From: Nannochloropsis oceanica | Lineage: Eukaryota > Sar > Eustigmatophyceae > Eustigmatales > Monodopsidaceae | Direction of reading: 5' to 3' | Length of the DNA: 64,000 bases | Assembly: GCA_004519485.1 (NCBI GenBank) | Contig: CP038132.1 | Span: 491,001-555,000, forward strand | In this document: positions 1-11,018 of the stretch, one piece after another | Numbering within the stretch: position 1 is the first letter of the stretch | Layout of the letters: every line of letters begins with the position of its first letter | Notes under the pieces: generated by a model | Told to the model about the DNA's origin: nothing | The model's database searches: none | Seen by the model: the letters and a program-made list of their open reading frames with translations, nothing else | Position numbers and translations under genes: made by a program

Positions 1-892
1 TGATGACCACGGCTTGGCCTTGCAGGGGCCCTCCAGTTCCTCGTAGCCCCCCCTCCGACGCAGAGCCAACAGCGAACCCTAACGGTGTCAAGGCATGCAC
101 AGCTCCATCTAAAGTAACTTGGTCATGATTCCCGGGGATGAAAATGACGGGTTGTGTCCATTTCCCAAGGTCGGCCATGATGCTATTGAGGAGGTCCACG
201 CGAATCGCCCCGCGAATGTGGAAGAAATCGCCGAGGAATATGATGCCTGCCCCCCGGGCTTGCGCCTCCCGATGGACGTGCTTGAGGACTTCTAGACAAG
301 TGGGAAGGGTTTGGATGCTGCAATGAAGGTCGCTAAAGACGATCCATTCCTGCGTGGCTGCGTGCATGGGGTGTCGGAGGGTGGCATCCATGAAATTGGG
401 TTTGGGACCATCCTCGAAACGACTTGGAACCTGGTATGTGCTGTCGCTGGTGCTATCGCCGCCGACGCCGATACTGCTGTTACCAGTGTTACTTTTACTG
501 TTGGATCTCGCCTCTCCCATCGCCATGGCGGTAGACGTCGTGGCTTTGGGGGCCAGAGTCTTGCTTTCCAGCTCCGTTAACGCAGCGCCGCGTATCGACA
601 AGACACGGTCATTACCTTCTTCTTTGACCCGCAACCAGCCCTTGTTGGCCGACAGTACCTGTGCCTTGCGTCCCGAATCCTTGAGCAGCACCCATTCTCC
701 TATGCCAATTGCTTGTTGCAGTAATCCACGTCGCCTTCCACCGCCCGCAACACTATCACGGGGTCCAAAAAAACAATGCTGCAGTAGCCGTCGGCTGCGG
801 GCAAAGGAAGTCGTCTGTCTCGCCAAGACCAGCATTACCACCACTAGATGGACGAGCGGAGACAACGATGATAGGACCTGCAGTCTTACCAT
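1..892 (-). CDS. Metallophosphoesterase, plastid-targeted, 3' part outside window
   Basis: Calcineurin-like metallophosphatase that should bind two metal ions and cleave phosphoester bonds; the substrate is unknown. Reading the minus strand from an ATG at 892 gives one open frame to the window edge. It carries the family metal motifs in order: FSDLHC (DxH) near 345-325, GDFFH (GDxxx[DH]) near 235-220 and GNHD near 130-120. Conserved His residues expected further on lie outside the window. The first ~25 residues are a hydrophobic signal (SPLVHLVVVMLVLA) followed by TTS-FARSRR, which fits a heterokont plastid presequence with Phe after the cleavage point. Residues ~45-95 look like a small folded region without a recognised name. 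No intron is needed in the visible part. It shares upstream DNA with the CREG-like gene. The family call is firm; plastid location is inference. Confidence 0.8.
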   Translation of the reverse strand, partial: MVRLQVLSSLSPLVHLVVVMLVLARQTTSFARSRRLLQHCFFGPRDSVAGGGRRRGLLQQAIGIGEWVLLKDSGRKAQVLSANKGWLRVKEEGNDRVLSIRGAALTELESKTLAPKATTSTAMAMGEARSNSKSNTGNSSIGVGGDSTSDSTYQVPSRFEDGPKPNFMDATLRHPMHAATQEWIVFSDLHCSIQTLPTCLEVLKHVHREAQARGAGIIFLGDFFHIRGAIRVDLLNSIMADLGKWTQPVIFIPGNHDQVTLDGAVHALTPLGFAVGSASEGGLRGTGGPLQGQAVVI

Positions 893-1411
893 TGGCCGCT
901 GGCGTCTGTCACCTGTGTGCGTGTGGGGTAGGCATGAGCGTGAGTTTGTGAGGTAGCACTTGCTTATAAGAGTCCCGTCGCGGAGGGCACCTCGGCGAGT
1001 GGCAATTTTTCAATTCTACGTATTATCGAAGTCTTTCTCCTCTGTCCAGTTCCTAAGGAATGATTTGAGTGATATATTCAAGTTGAGCTTGTCGGTGAAA
1101 GTGCTTTGTAGGATCACGTGGAAGTGTTTTTGTGATCGAAGAGAGCGAGAGGGAGAGGAGGTTGACGAGTCGCTCTGGGCACACGCCCATGCCCATCTGT
1201 CCCTCTATGCAGATCACACGAGCACATCTCCACTAGCCCGTAGCAACACTTATACAGAGACAGCCATACAGATGTCCTCTATCGGGTGCTGCTCGTTTCG
1301 ATTGCTTGGGTGGTGGATTCAATCGACAATACTGCATTCAATTTTAACCCAACCACCGTGACGCCTCCTCTCCTCCCAACCTCCTTCAGATTAGTGCCAC
1401 CGCCCTTCACC
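893..1411. promoter_or_regulatory. Divergent spacer: metallophosphoesterase / CREG-like
   Basis: 519 bp between two start codons facing away from each other. It should hold both promoters and 5' leaders. I see no TATA box, conserved motif or coding frame that I can defend. Confidence 0.45.
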
Positions 1412-2023
1412 ATGCAGCCTGCTTCCGTCCTAGTCATGCTGGCGCTTATCCTGTCAAGCGTGGCCTCGCAAGCGGTGGGACGTCACCCGAGGCCTATCCC
1501 TTCCCAGCCGGCGCTGTCTGGCAGGTGGCTAATGCACGAGACCTCGTGGGGCGTCTTGTCCTCCATCTCAACCCTCCAAGGCATTGAGGGTGCCCCGTTT
1601 GGGAATCCGCAATCAGTGGTTGATGGACCTTATCATGACGGTCTGTTGGGCGACAACTCAACCGGCATTCCTTACTTCTTCGTTTCTGAGATGGATGTGA
1701 GCCAAGTGGACGCATTATCCAACTCCCTCGTCTCTCTCACCTGCTCCGAGGCTGCATTGGCGAACGGCTGCACGCTGACTGACCCCGAGAGCCCGGTCTG
1801 TATTCGTTTGACGGTGACGGGCGAGATGGTAGAGGTGGTAGACGAGGAAGAGAAGGCTTTTGCGATGCAAGCTTTATTTCAGCGCCACCCGAAGATGGAA
1901 GGATGGCCGACAGACCACGATTGGAAGGTGAAGAAGATTGTGCCTCGGCATGTTTTCGTGCTGGATATGTTTGGTGGCGTTAAGGCCGTGAGTGTAGAGG
2001 AGTATTTGAGTATTGAACTTTAG
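1412..2023 (+). CDS. CREG-like secreted glycoprotein (FMN-binding split barrel fold)
   Basis: A 203-residue protein of the CREG family (cellular repressor of E1A-stimulated genes), which has the pyridoxamine-oxidase-like split-barrel fold and in animals is secreted or endolysosomal. The start at 1412 gives a clean signal peptide (VLVMLALILSSVASQA, residues ~5-21). The frame is open further upstream, but those residues are not signal-like. Family blocks are clear: MHETSWGVLSSISTLQGI, GIPYFFVSEMDVSQ, LFQRHPKMEGWP and VLDMFGGVKAVSVEEY, in the usual order and at the usual total length. One N-glycosylation sequon (DNST) lies near residue 80. It is intronless. The enzymatic role is unclear: animal CREGs have lost flavin binding, and I cannot tell from sequence whether this one binds FMN. 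Confidence 0.9.
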   Translation: MQPASVLVMLALILSSVASQAVGRHPRPIPSQPALSGRWLMHETSWGVLSSISTLQGIEGAPFGNPQSVVDGPYHDGLLGDNSTGIPYFFVSEMDVSQVDALSNSLVSLTCSEAALANGCTLTDPESPVCIRLTVTGEMVEVVDEEEKAFAMQALFQRHPKMEGWPTDHDWKVKKIVPRHVFVLDMFGGVKAVSVEEYLSIEL

Positions 2024-2509
2024 TTTGAAGAACAGAAGGGGGGGAAGAGGGAGGAGAGAGTATGAGGAGGTACCGTAAGAAAAGGAAAAAGCAAATAGAG
2101 TGGAGATGATACAGAGAGAGAAGAGAGAATGTGAAATGCTGAGAAGGAGATGCGTCTTTATACAGATACGCTTATTTACACGAACATCCACAAGCACACA
2201 TAATAAGGAGGAAAAGACAGGCAAGGGCTATGCAAGCCCTTTGTAGATAGACACGCTCGTGTTCGAACATCTTATGTGCGTGTGCGCACGGGAAGAGAGC
2301 CCACAGCAAAAGAGCATAACACGACATTCAATAGAATCGCATTGCCACATAAAAAGAAGGAGCCGCAGACGTCTGCGAGGCTTTCCTGGTCATGCTCACG
2401 CACCTACCTCATTTACTTTGCCTTTTTTAAGCAAACGCTAATTGTTTTCTTCCATCTCATCCATACCCACCCCACAGGCACAGCCGCATATCACTTCTAG
2501 CTTAATTTT
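2024..2509. other. Intergenic, CREG-like to ALKBH6
   Basis: 486 bp between two genes on the plus strand. It should contain the 3' end of the CREG-like transcript and the ALKBH6 promoter. It is purine-rich at 2035-2130 on the plus strand; no gene seen. Confidence 0.5.
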
Positions 2510-3544
2510 ATGACAAGTCTGGACTTCAAAGCTCTGCGCAAGAAAGAGCGCGCAAAACTCCAACGGCAGAAGCAGCAAGAAAACCAGTACCAGAACAAGG
2601 GTACGCTAAGTCGGATTCATCTCGATGCTCCTTTGATCCTGGCACATCGCTTCAGTCTGGACCTGATCAAATTCAAGGTCTCACCAGGCGCAATAGATGG
2701 TATTTACTATGTGCCTGAATGGTTGTCCGAGGAAGACGCGCGACAGCTACTGGAAGCCATTGATCAGGTTAGTGGTGTGACGACATTATTATTGTAAAAT
2801 GAGTTAGGGTGACATGTTGTATGTCTGTGTGTACATATCTTATTGCATAGTACAATCAATTTTAGGCCGTTTTCATCCTTCCTCCTTTCTTCTAATTAAT
2901 CTCAAATACAGGCTCCAGCCGGACTTTGGACTAACCTGCAGAATCGACGCCTGCAAAATTTGGGCGGCACTCCTGCGTCTGCCACTGGAAAGGGCATGCG
3001 CTGTCTTCCTGTGCCAAGCTATGGTCACGCCATGTTTGAGGCATTGGTGGCCGCGGGCGTGTTTGCTTCGGACACCGCGCCAAACCACATTTTATTGAAC
3101 GAATATAGTAACGGACAAGGAATCGCGTTGCACAAAGATGGACCGCTTTACCAGAACCGAGTTGCAATTGTGTCGTTGGGCGCACCTGCCCTTATTGAGT
3201 TTTGGGATCGGCCTCATTTAAATGATTTGAACGCGCCCAGGTGTAGTGGTAGCAATTTTCCGTCGCACCCGTCCTCTGCTACAGTGCGCTTAGAACATCG
3301 GTCTCTGCTCGTATTTGAGGGAGATGCGTATGAGAAGTACTGGCATGGCATTTTGCGGCGGCATGAGCTTCCTGCTGAGGAGTCAGGAGATAGAGGAAAG
3401 GAGGATCGCCGGATGAGTTTGACTGTTCGCCGTGTTTTGAATGTCTGCGAAGCGGACAAGGAGATGTTAGAGACTGCAGAAACCGTACGGGAAGAGAAGC
3501 GAGAAAATGCGCGTTTTCTCATGTCAATATCGGATGACCGATAA
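2510..3544 (+). CDS. ALKBH6: Alkylated DNA/RNA repair dioxygenase ALKBH6-like
   Basis: An Fe(II)/2-oxoglutarate dioxygenase of the AlkB family, closest to the ALKBH6 branch; ALKBH6 substrates are not well defined. Two exons, 2510-2767 and 2912-3544, are joined in phase 0 by a 144-nt GT-AG intron and give 296 residues. Exon 1 carries the ALKBH6-like opening (GIYYVPEWLSEEDARQLLEAID). Exon 2 carries the core: ILLNEYSNGQGIALHKDGPLY with metal ligands His160 and Asp162, VAIVSLGAPALIEFW, the distal His in YWHGILRR (~231), and SLTVRRVLNV with the 2-oxoglutarate-binding Arg. All catalytic residues are present. AATAAA at 3571 is a candidate poly(A) signal. The gene converges with the kinesin gene, leaving only 194 bp between the stops. 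Confidence 0.93.
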
Positions 3545-3738
3545 ATGAATTCAAATGAGCGGAAATCATGAATAAAAGTGAAAGTGTATTTAATCGTTAG
3601 CAACATGTCTCACGCTTGGGCATACAAAAGTGTAATCGGCGGGTTCAAATGTCTAACATGTTATCCTTCTGTTGCACGTTCCTTTAATCTTTACAAGCCA
3701 CTGTCCTCACCCTCTTCATTGATGCATCCACACACAAG

Positions 3739-6700
3739 TCATCGCGAATTGGAAAGCCTAAATCGGGGCGGCGAGGGTAGCGGTGGAAAAGGTGAGGGTT
3801 TATGGAAAGACTGCACTTCCGGCAGGGGTATTATGGCACCTTTTACACCGCCGTCTCCTTCAACATCGACCGACTCGCTAAGCCCAATGTAATATGCCTC
3901 GAGCTTCTTCTTCTGACGGCGGGCTCGTTCACGGAAGCGCTGGTCCATTTCCTTGCGCGCATCTTCAGCCCGACGGCGCTCGTTCTCTTCCCGCTCCATG
4001 GCCGCTAGCTCCTTCTGCTCCTTTCGGACCAGCCATTCTTGCAGCTTGATATGTCGCTGCATGCGCTTGCGCGCCCTGTTTAGCTTATCAATGAGCATCT
4101 GCTCCTCCTTCTCCCGCTCCGTCAAGTTGTGCGGATAAACAGCACTGGTCGGAGTGGACTGAGAGGAGCCCTCGTGGGCTTGAAGCTCGGAAGAGATCTT
4201 CACACCTTCAGCTCCACGGATGCGGTAAGTCATAGCTGACGGTGGAACTTGTAAACGAGTAAAGGAAGGCGGCGACTGGTGATATGGCGGGGCCGACCGT
4301 GAGATCGTATGGAAGCTTCCGTGGTTGCTGTGGTGGTCGTTGTGTTCCTGCCCGGACAGTGGTTGTGCGTTATGAGGCAGTGCGGAAGTCGTAGGCGAGA
4401 GATGCCGCAGGCAATGGTCATCCAGCGGAACACACGGGCAGCTGGCGCCCTTGCCACCGATGTAATCGTCGACATTGGGCACGAGGTCTATGAGAGCATG
4501 CCGCAAATCCCCTTCTTGGATCTCAAATTTAAAAAATCGTGTCAACAGAGAGACAAAACGCTTATTTTGCTGCTCGACCTCCTGAACGCGGTGTCGAAGA
4601 TTGTTGCTAGTGTCGAGCCGGAGCGCTTCCTCTTCCTTTTGCTGGCGCCTACGTTGGCTGCCTTCATCAGTATATTGCTGCAGTTGTTTTTGTTGCGCAG
4701 CTAGTTGGTCATGGGCGGCGGTCAACGCCGACCGCAAGTCCGTTGTCTCAGTTTGAGCCTCCTGTAAGGCTGCCTCCAGCGCTATAACACGAGCCTTGGC
4801 GGCTTTCAAAGCGTGCTGTTGCTTCTCTTGAAACACTTGGACTTCTTCGCGGCGGCGATCCGCTGCCGCTGCCGCCGCTTCCTCGTCTAGGCAGGCGATA
4901 GATGCCGTCCTCACAACAAGTGATGACGCCGGCGGCGCAGACCGGAGACGCAGAACCAGTGCTCGCAATTGCGTGACTTCTCGCTTCAATTGCTCGACCA
5001 AAAGATGATCCACTGATGGCCATTCTTCGTAAGGCCGGACGTAGGCCAAAACCTGCTTGGCCCGATCGGCAAATTTGAGTGTCGAAATGCTCTCCTCGGC
5101 ACAGTCGGCGGTTGGGCTGAGGGTGGCGATGATATAGGTCTTGGTGTTACCTCCTAAACTGTCCTGAATGAGGCGCGTGAGCTTGGATTCGCGATACGGT
5201 ATATGCGCTGGGAACGTGGAGACAGTGTTGGCAGAAGCACACAATGCGGCGATACACCGACCCAGGGTAAAGAGGCTTAAGTTGATGTTGGCCAACTCTT
5301 GGGCATGCTGGTCTGCAATTTCTTGAGTTGTGTCCCATTTTTCGGACCCAGCTAGGTCCACCAAATTTAATTTAGAGCGTAAAATAAACACAGTGTCTTT
5401 TTGGAGTCCCACTGCTTGTTGCTGGTGATGCTGTTGCTTGCGTCGGGGATCTTCGGGCCCCAATTCTTGTTCAACAACGACCTGAAACAATGAATGAGAC
5501 CGACTGCTGGCTTGATTCATGTGCGTCTCGCGAATAGCTCGATTCTCCTCGCCGATGCGAAGTAATGCCAAGCACTCCTCCATATTCTTAACGCGAAACT
5601 CGGAGAGACCTTGCACGTAAATGTCGCGGTTGCTGTCCTCGTGGATCTCCAGCGGTCGATTGCGACCACTGTCCCGGAGCATGTCATAAAGTTGCTCATT
5701 GTAAATTTGTACAAACGAGCAGTAGACTATCGTCTTGGTGCTTGATTCCGAGGTTGCGCAGGGCTGCTGGGCCTCAAGGGCAACAAACAAATCGTGCATG
5801 GCGCGAGGGATGACGCCTGCGCCTTCCGGCAGCTTCCCAGCGTGGTAGCTGTGAGACATAACAGTGGCTGATGCAGAACTCGCACCAAACATACTGTGGG
5901 TTTTACCCGAAGAAGTTTGCCCATATGCCATAATTGTGCTGTTGTAGCCTTCCAAGACCCGGGACACGCTGCCCTGGACTTGTTGGTAGATGTCGGATTG
6001 CACAGCCTCGGGACCCAAGACGTAGTCGTAACTATTATTTTTTACGGAGGCATTCATTGGGGCAAATGGAGTCATGAGACCTTGAATGAACGTAGTAACG
6101 CTATCTACTAAGCTATTTACGGAATTAATAAATCTCTCACTTACGTGCAACGGACGCTCCGTCGTGCCTGGGCACGGATTGTGATTGACCCTTCCCGCCG
6201 ATGATCCTCGGCGTGCGCACCGCTTCCACATTCGACGATCGACTGGACTTGTCGTTCTCGTTCGCTTTCCAGCAAGGGGCGCACACGGACAATGACCTAC
6301 GGAAAAAATTGTCGGGAAACGGGAAAGTTGAGTTAGATGCGGAGGCGAGATGACGTGAAAAAGGGAAGAACCACGACAATTTACCCCACCTGAATGCTCT
6401 CAATGTCGCCCAGCAATCGATGTTCCTCGCCTTTCTCTTTACTTCCGACTTCGCCAGGTACTGTCGCATTTCCCTCATCGGCGGCATCAATCTCATGCCC
6501 AGGCTTTCCGAGAGACCCCGCAGCACTCGCCGAGCGTGGAGCAGCCCTGGCATCTTTTGAGGTATCATCGTTACAAGGGGTCTGCAAGAGGAAAGGTGGA
6601 CTCACTTCATTTCCTAGGGACATTTCCTGTAACCTGATTGTTTGGTTTTGGCTGGTGGTACTACCACTGGTAAAATTTGGAGTGTTAACCTTGGCCCATC

Positions 6701-6743
6701 TGTATTTTTTGGCCACCCGGGCTGCAATGGGGCCAAAACGCAT
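3739..6743 (-). CDS. Kinesin motor protein with C-terminal coiled coils
   Basis: A microtubule motor with an N-terminal motor domain. Proposed exons on the minus strand are 6743-6390, 6296-6145 and 6100-3739, giving 955 residues. Exon 1 ends IESIQ and joins VIVRVRPLLESE, the first motor strand. Exon 3 holds AYGQTSSGKTHSMFG (P-loop, ~230), NQASSRSHSLF (switch I) and LNLVDLAGSEK (switch II). The ~200 residues after the motor are Gln/Glu/Ala-rich coiled coil, and a second basic coiled coil lies near the C-terminus. A Gln/His-rich insert separates switch I and switch II. The second intron is uncertain: GTAAGT at 6144 with TAG at 6101 keeps frame but is only 44 nt, and a weaker GT at ~6150 with AG at 6081 also works. 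The N-terminal ~115 residues have no recognised domain. The motor resembles plus-end kinesins, perhaps CENP-E-like, but the subfamily is not settled. Confidence 0.88.
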
Positions 6744-7869
6744 TCAGATTATATTTCAAATGCATTCAAGAATTATTCGGGTCAATTATAGGGCCTCGAG
6801 TTGTCGTTTTTGTGCTACGTTTGAGCGGCAGCTTCAATTAGGGTAGGGTCGCGGGTACGACTCCAAAAGAGGGGACCGAACCGTCGCTAGAATCCAACAG
6901 CTGCTTCAAGTTCTGCGGAGAGAAGAAATGACCAGCCCACCCACTCATGGCCCCTTGTGCATCCCCCTTGGGACTTATGATGTTGCGACATGGCTGTCTT
7001 TGTTCTTCTTCTCACCCTTTTGGTATTCCTTAAAATTGTGCCGGTCTCTTCGGTGTGAGTCCGGTGCATCTTTCTTTGCCAACGCAAGCAGCCTGCTGCC
7101 GCTCCCAAGCGAGGTGGTCGCTGCTGTGGGCCATCGCCAATTGTACGACGGACACACACCACTGCTTCTTTTCCGTGCACGAATGCTTTGGCAAGATGCT
7201 CCTATCATGATGCACTGGTCCTCACTATGTGTCGTTTCCCGAGCCTCTTGCGACATATTCCTTTCGCCGCTGTCCCTGTCCTCTTTGAGGGCTTCGCTGT
7301 GTGGCCGCTGGCGTTTTTGTCTTCCTCGTTCTCCCTTAGGGATATGGGAAGCCGGCTAGACAATCAGCACGGGGGGTATTATTACAAAGATGTCCGATAG
7401 CACACATAATTTACAATTCCCCACCGTGCCGGGTTTCACTTGCCACAACTACAGGCCCACCGCTTGCCGAAACAATTCGAAGACGTGGCCGCTTCGCAGT
7501 GCCTATTGAATATTCCAACACGCATTTATATCAGAATATTAAAATGTTATCAACAAGTAAGTGTGATAGAGGTATGTTCCTTCCTGTCCGTCCCTAGCCC
7601 TCCGTGAGCTGTGGCCGCTTTCACTGACTCTTTCCCCCCACTAAATGGCCCATCCGAGACATGCCCTCGTGCTGTCTCCACCGAGTCGCATTCTGCACCC
7701 TGCTTTTCCCTCTTTTCTATTCAATTCCATGTCATTATAGGCTAAAAAGCTCAACAACACCATAAACTCGTTCACTCTGCCCACATCCACCCTCAACACC
7801 ACAGCGACACCTCCAAAGCACCACAAGAAGAAGACTTTCACTACCGTCTTTAAACATTCCCCTATCTCC
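6744..7869. promoter_or_regulatory. Divergent spacer: kinesin / polyQ-polyS protein
   Basis: 1126 bp between divergent start codons. Several overlapping frames of 90-143 codons occur on both strands, but none shows a family motif or protein-like composition. The part at 7380-7560 is more A+T-rich than the flanks. Likely two promoters and 5' leaders. Confidence 0.4.
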
Positions 7870-8373
7870 ATGTCCGGCGCGGGGGCAGCAACAGCCTCCG
7901 GTGGAATTTCTTTCTCCTTCCAACAAGGAGATAGCAGCGGTCCTGTCCGGGCTACTCACATGACCCTCAACATGACCAAGACGACTGCTACCAATGCCAT
8001 GGGCAGCAGTATCAGCAGCAGCAGCAGCATCTGCAGTCGTAGCACCACTACCAAGAACAACAATAATAACACGGTGACGCGGACCGGTCTCGCAGTTATG
8101 TCCACTTCCTTTGCCTTGGGTTGGCGGCAGCAACAGCATGAGAGGGATCCCTCCTCTCCGCCATCGTTCTTTCCTCTCTCAGGCTACCAAGCAAGGCCGT
8201 CACCACCGACGACCCCTGAGCTCACGCTGTCAGGACCTGTTAGAACGAATACGAAAACACAGCCGCGCCTACATTTCCAGCAGCAGCAGCAGCAGCAACA
8301 ACAACAACAGCAGCAGCTGGAAGAGGAGAAGGAGGAGAAGCACGGGCAGCAGCAGCAGCATCAACAGCAGCAT

Positions 8374-8412
<39 letters not shown>

Positions 8413-9957
8413 GAGAGAACTTCGGCCTTGTTGCTCGACGACAAGGACGACACGGATTTTTATGCTTTTTTGGATGCTCATCCTCTAAATCTTGACGAGA
8501 TAAATTTCCTCTCCCCAGCCCGCCTGGTCCCCTCTTTCTCCCCGCGGTCGTTGAAGAAAGAGGCCTCGATCATGGCATTTGCTGTGGTTGGTGCTGCAGC
8601 CGATACCGCTCCTATTGCCAATGATATGATAACGACCGACATTTCTACCAAGAACCTATGTGCCAGTGACCTGTCCGACACCTGCCGTCGGAGCAGCAGT
8701 AGTAGCAGTGGTGGGTTTAATATCCAGGCTCCGACACATCGCTTGAACAAGGACGGGAAACCACCTATTTTAAGTCGCAGCATCAGCAACGACAGTTGCA
8801 GTAGTAGTACAAGCTCTTCTTCTTCCTTTTCTTCAGCTTCGACAAGCAGTAGCAGCAGCGCCAACACTGTTATCCGAAAAGCTGCAGGCAAGATTACTGC
8901 GAGAAAGACCGGCACTAGGAAATTCAAGGCTCCTGCATCCCCTCCGCCTCGTCGTCGGTTCATTTCGTCCCCCTTTGAGGTAGCTAAATTTCTCGACTGC
9001 ATGGATGACGAGATCGAAGGTGCCACCGACAACGAAAAGGAAAGAAGCAGCCATTCCCGAGGACGACCCTCGCTTAGCAGCAGCAGCGGCAGCAGCAGCG
9101 GCAGCACAACTAACAACACTAACTGCAGCAGGAGTACTTCCGCACCATTGTCCTTTTCGTCCCCTATGCGCTGCTGCTTCTCCTTTAAGGACTGGGACGA
9201 GCGTCTGCAATCGCCTTCCATTGCTACCTCCTCCTCCCCCTCCTCCTCGTCCGCTTCCTCATCCTCCAAGACCCGGGCAAAGATCACCCATACTACAAGT
9301 AGGCAATTGGCCAAACGAACCAAAAAGGGTGCCACAGCTATTGAGACAGTACCAACAAAGGGAATGACAGCCGCAAGAGTAGTAGCAAGGGCAGCAGCGA
9401 CGACGAGGACAAAGTCTGAGACGCGCGGACGAATCACGAAAAACAAAACCGAAGCTGCTGCTGCTGCTGCTGCTATTGCCGTCACTCCATCCCAACAAGC
9501 AGACCTAGATCTCGTAGTCCCCTGCGGCGAGACGCTGTCTTTTTCCACTCCTGAAAATTCTATGCCTGCGTATGAGACGCATGTGAACCCTTCGGAAATG
9601 TCGCCGCTGGTAATCCAAGTCCCTCACCCTTTCCTTCCCCTTGACGTGGGCTCGCTCGGTAGCGGCGCCACCACGATAGAGGGCGAGACCAGGGAAGAAG
9701 AGGAAGCGCAAGACTTTGAGGAGAAGGACGAAGCGCTCTCGAACTCTGCTTTGGATATCCTTATGTACGCATTTTCGTCAGATGGGATGGCGGAACCCAA
9801 TTTGTTGGGGGAGGTGCCTGTGGTGAGCCAGGAGATCCAGGCTGCGGGTGGCCTCTTTTTCGAAGCATCCGACGGAAGTGCCTGTGGTGAGTACGAAGAT
9901 TACAGCTCTCAATGCCATTCCAGCATCGTTCCGAGTTTCCTGGCGAACAAGGGATGA
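7870..9957 (+). CDS. Unrecognised polyQ/polyS-rich protein
   Basis: A 695-residue open frame with no recognised domain. Two polyglutamine tracts (residues ~137-149 and ~161-180) come from CAG repeats, with Ser-rich stretches around 275, 305-325, 400-420 and 465-485. Between them are less repetitive blocks that look functional: DDTDFYAFLDAHPLNLDEINFL just after the polyQ, RRRFISSPFEVAKFLDCMDDEIE, FSFKDWDERLQSPS, and an acidic C-terminus with ALDILMYAFSSDGM. Basic Arg/Lys/Thr-rich runs (~335-365 and ~495-560) could bind nucleic acid or direct nuclear import. The composition resembles transcriptional coregulators or condensate-forming regulators; that is inference only. It is intronless. A 356-codon frame on the opposite strand is an artefact of the same repeats. 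Confidence 0.6.
8279..8410 (+). repeat. Coding CAG/CAA microsatellite pair
   Basis: Two CAG-rich runs (about 8279-8315 and 8346-8408), interrupted by CAA and CAT, encode polyglutamine separated by a short Glu/Lys block. The runs are long and nearly pure, so length variation between strains is likely. Confidence 0.85.
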
Positions 9958-11018
9958 CATTTTTCTCATCTGCTGCTAACAGATCGGAACATGTGTGATA
10001 TTTTGGGTGTGGGGTAGACTGATTACTGTTTGTCAAAGAGGACTATACATGTGCGTGTTTGTGTGCATGTACCACTGTAAGTGTTTCTGACTCAGTGCAG
10101 GATGCAAATATTTGCGATTACGATTTCGCGCTTTTTTCCTTGTGGAGATCATATGATATGTGATTGTGGACCATAGCTTCCAGCCCAGCCAATTGAGTAA
10201 AAAAAAAGTAAAGAAAGTGAAGAAAATCCTGCTCGGATTACGAGGGAAAGAACCAGCCGAAAAAAATGACAGAAGAGTGCACGTTCTTAATGTGTAAGAC
10301 GAAGATTAGTAACCAACCAGGAGAGTGAAAAAAGGATATGATATGCCTCCTGCGCCAGCAAAGGTGTTGTACCATTCAAAGAAAATATAAAATTGTTTGC
10401 GGTTTCTAAGTCATCTATCACTGTAATTTGGACTACTTTATGATTTCGCATCATAGCTACCATTTCTCAGCCCTTTTTGTACCGTACCGCTACCATGATC
10501 CTTCTGTCTCGACCTGTTAAAAATCCGATAACCATTTAAAATTCTCCGCTAAGCTACACGCAAGGAGGTTGGCCACCCTTCTCGTTCTGCGACCCGACTC
10601 ACTGTTAATCTAGTTTGACGGTGCGACTGATTATTCAGGAGCGAATTGAGAGAGAAAGGAGAGGACAAATCATTTATGTATCAAAAGGTGTTCAGTGGAT
10701 ATGGATGCCCTCTCTAGCTAGCGCCACGTGGGTACCCCCTTTGTTGTCAAGCACATTTACGATTTTGTCGGCGACCGGTACGGGCGAAAGACTAAATTTC
10801 AAGAAGAGGTGGAAAGTGGAGAAGAAATACACATGAATATCAAGGGTCGGAGCGACAAGACGTAGGTCGCGCGTCTTTTTTCCGTTTTTCTTTAATACAT
10901 ACAACTGATTTGAATATCCTGCGCTTTCTTCATGTACATCGTCTGGCGGTCGTGCGTCACAATTTACATTACTGTAGGCATCCTTACTTGTCTCTTTGTC
11001 TTTTTGACTCATCTTCCC
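9958..11018. other. Intergenic, convergent
   Basis: 1061 bp between two convergent stop codons. 10190-10460 is A+T-rich with A-runs and scattered TGA/TAA in all frames. Frames at 10615-10836 (+) and 10692-11012 (-) show no family features. It probably holds two 3' untranslated regions; nothing else seen. Confidence 0.45.

Noticed and set aside
354-956. 200-codon plus-strand frame
   Set aside because: Opposite strand to the metallophosphoesterase, whose metal motifs fix the coding strand.
3610-3670. tRNA-like GGGTTCAAAT element
   Set aside because: No acceptor-stem pairing or A-box at the correct distance; chance match to a B-box.
6928-7359. 143-codon plus-strand frame between kinesin and the polyQ protein
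   Set aside because: No family motif, no splice-consistent extension, biased composition; treated as spacer.
8478-9548. 356-codon frame on the minus strand
   Set aside because: It is the antisense of the Ser/Thr/Ala-rich repeats of the plus-strand gene; its Leu/Val runs come from CAG/AGC repeats and no family motif is present.
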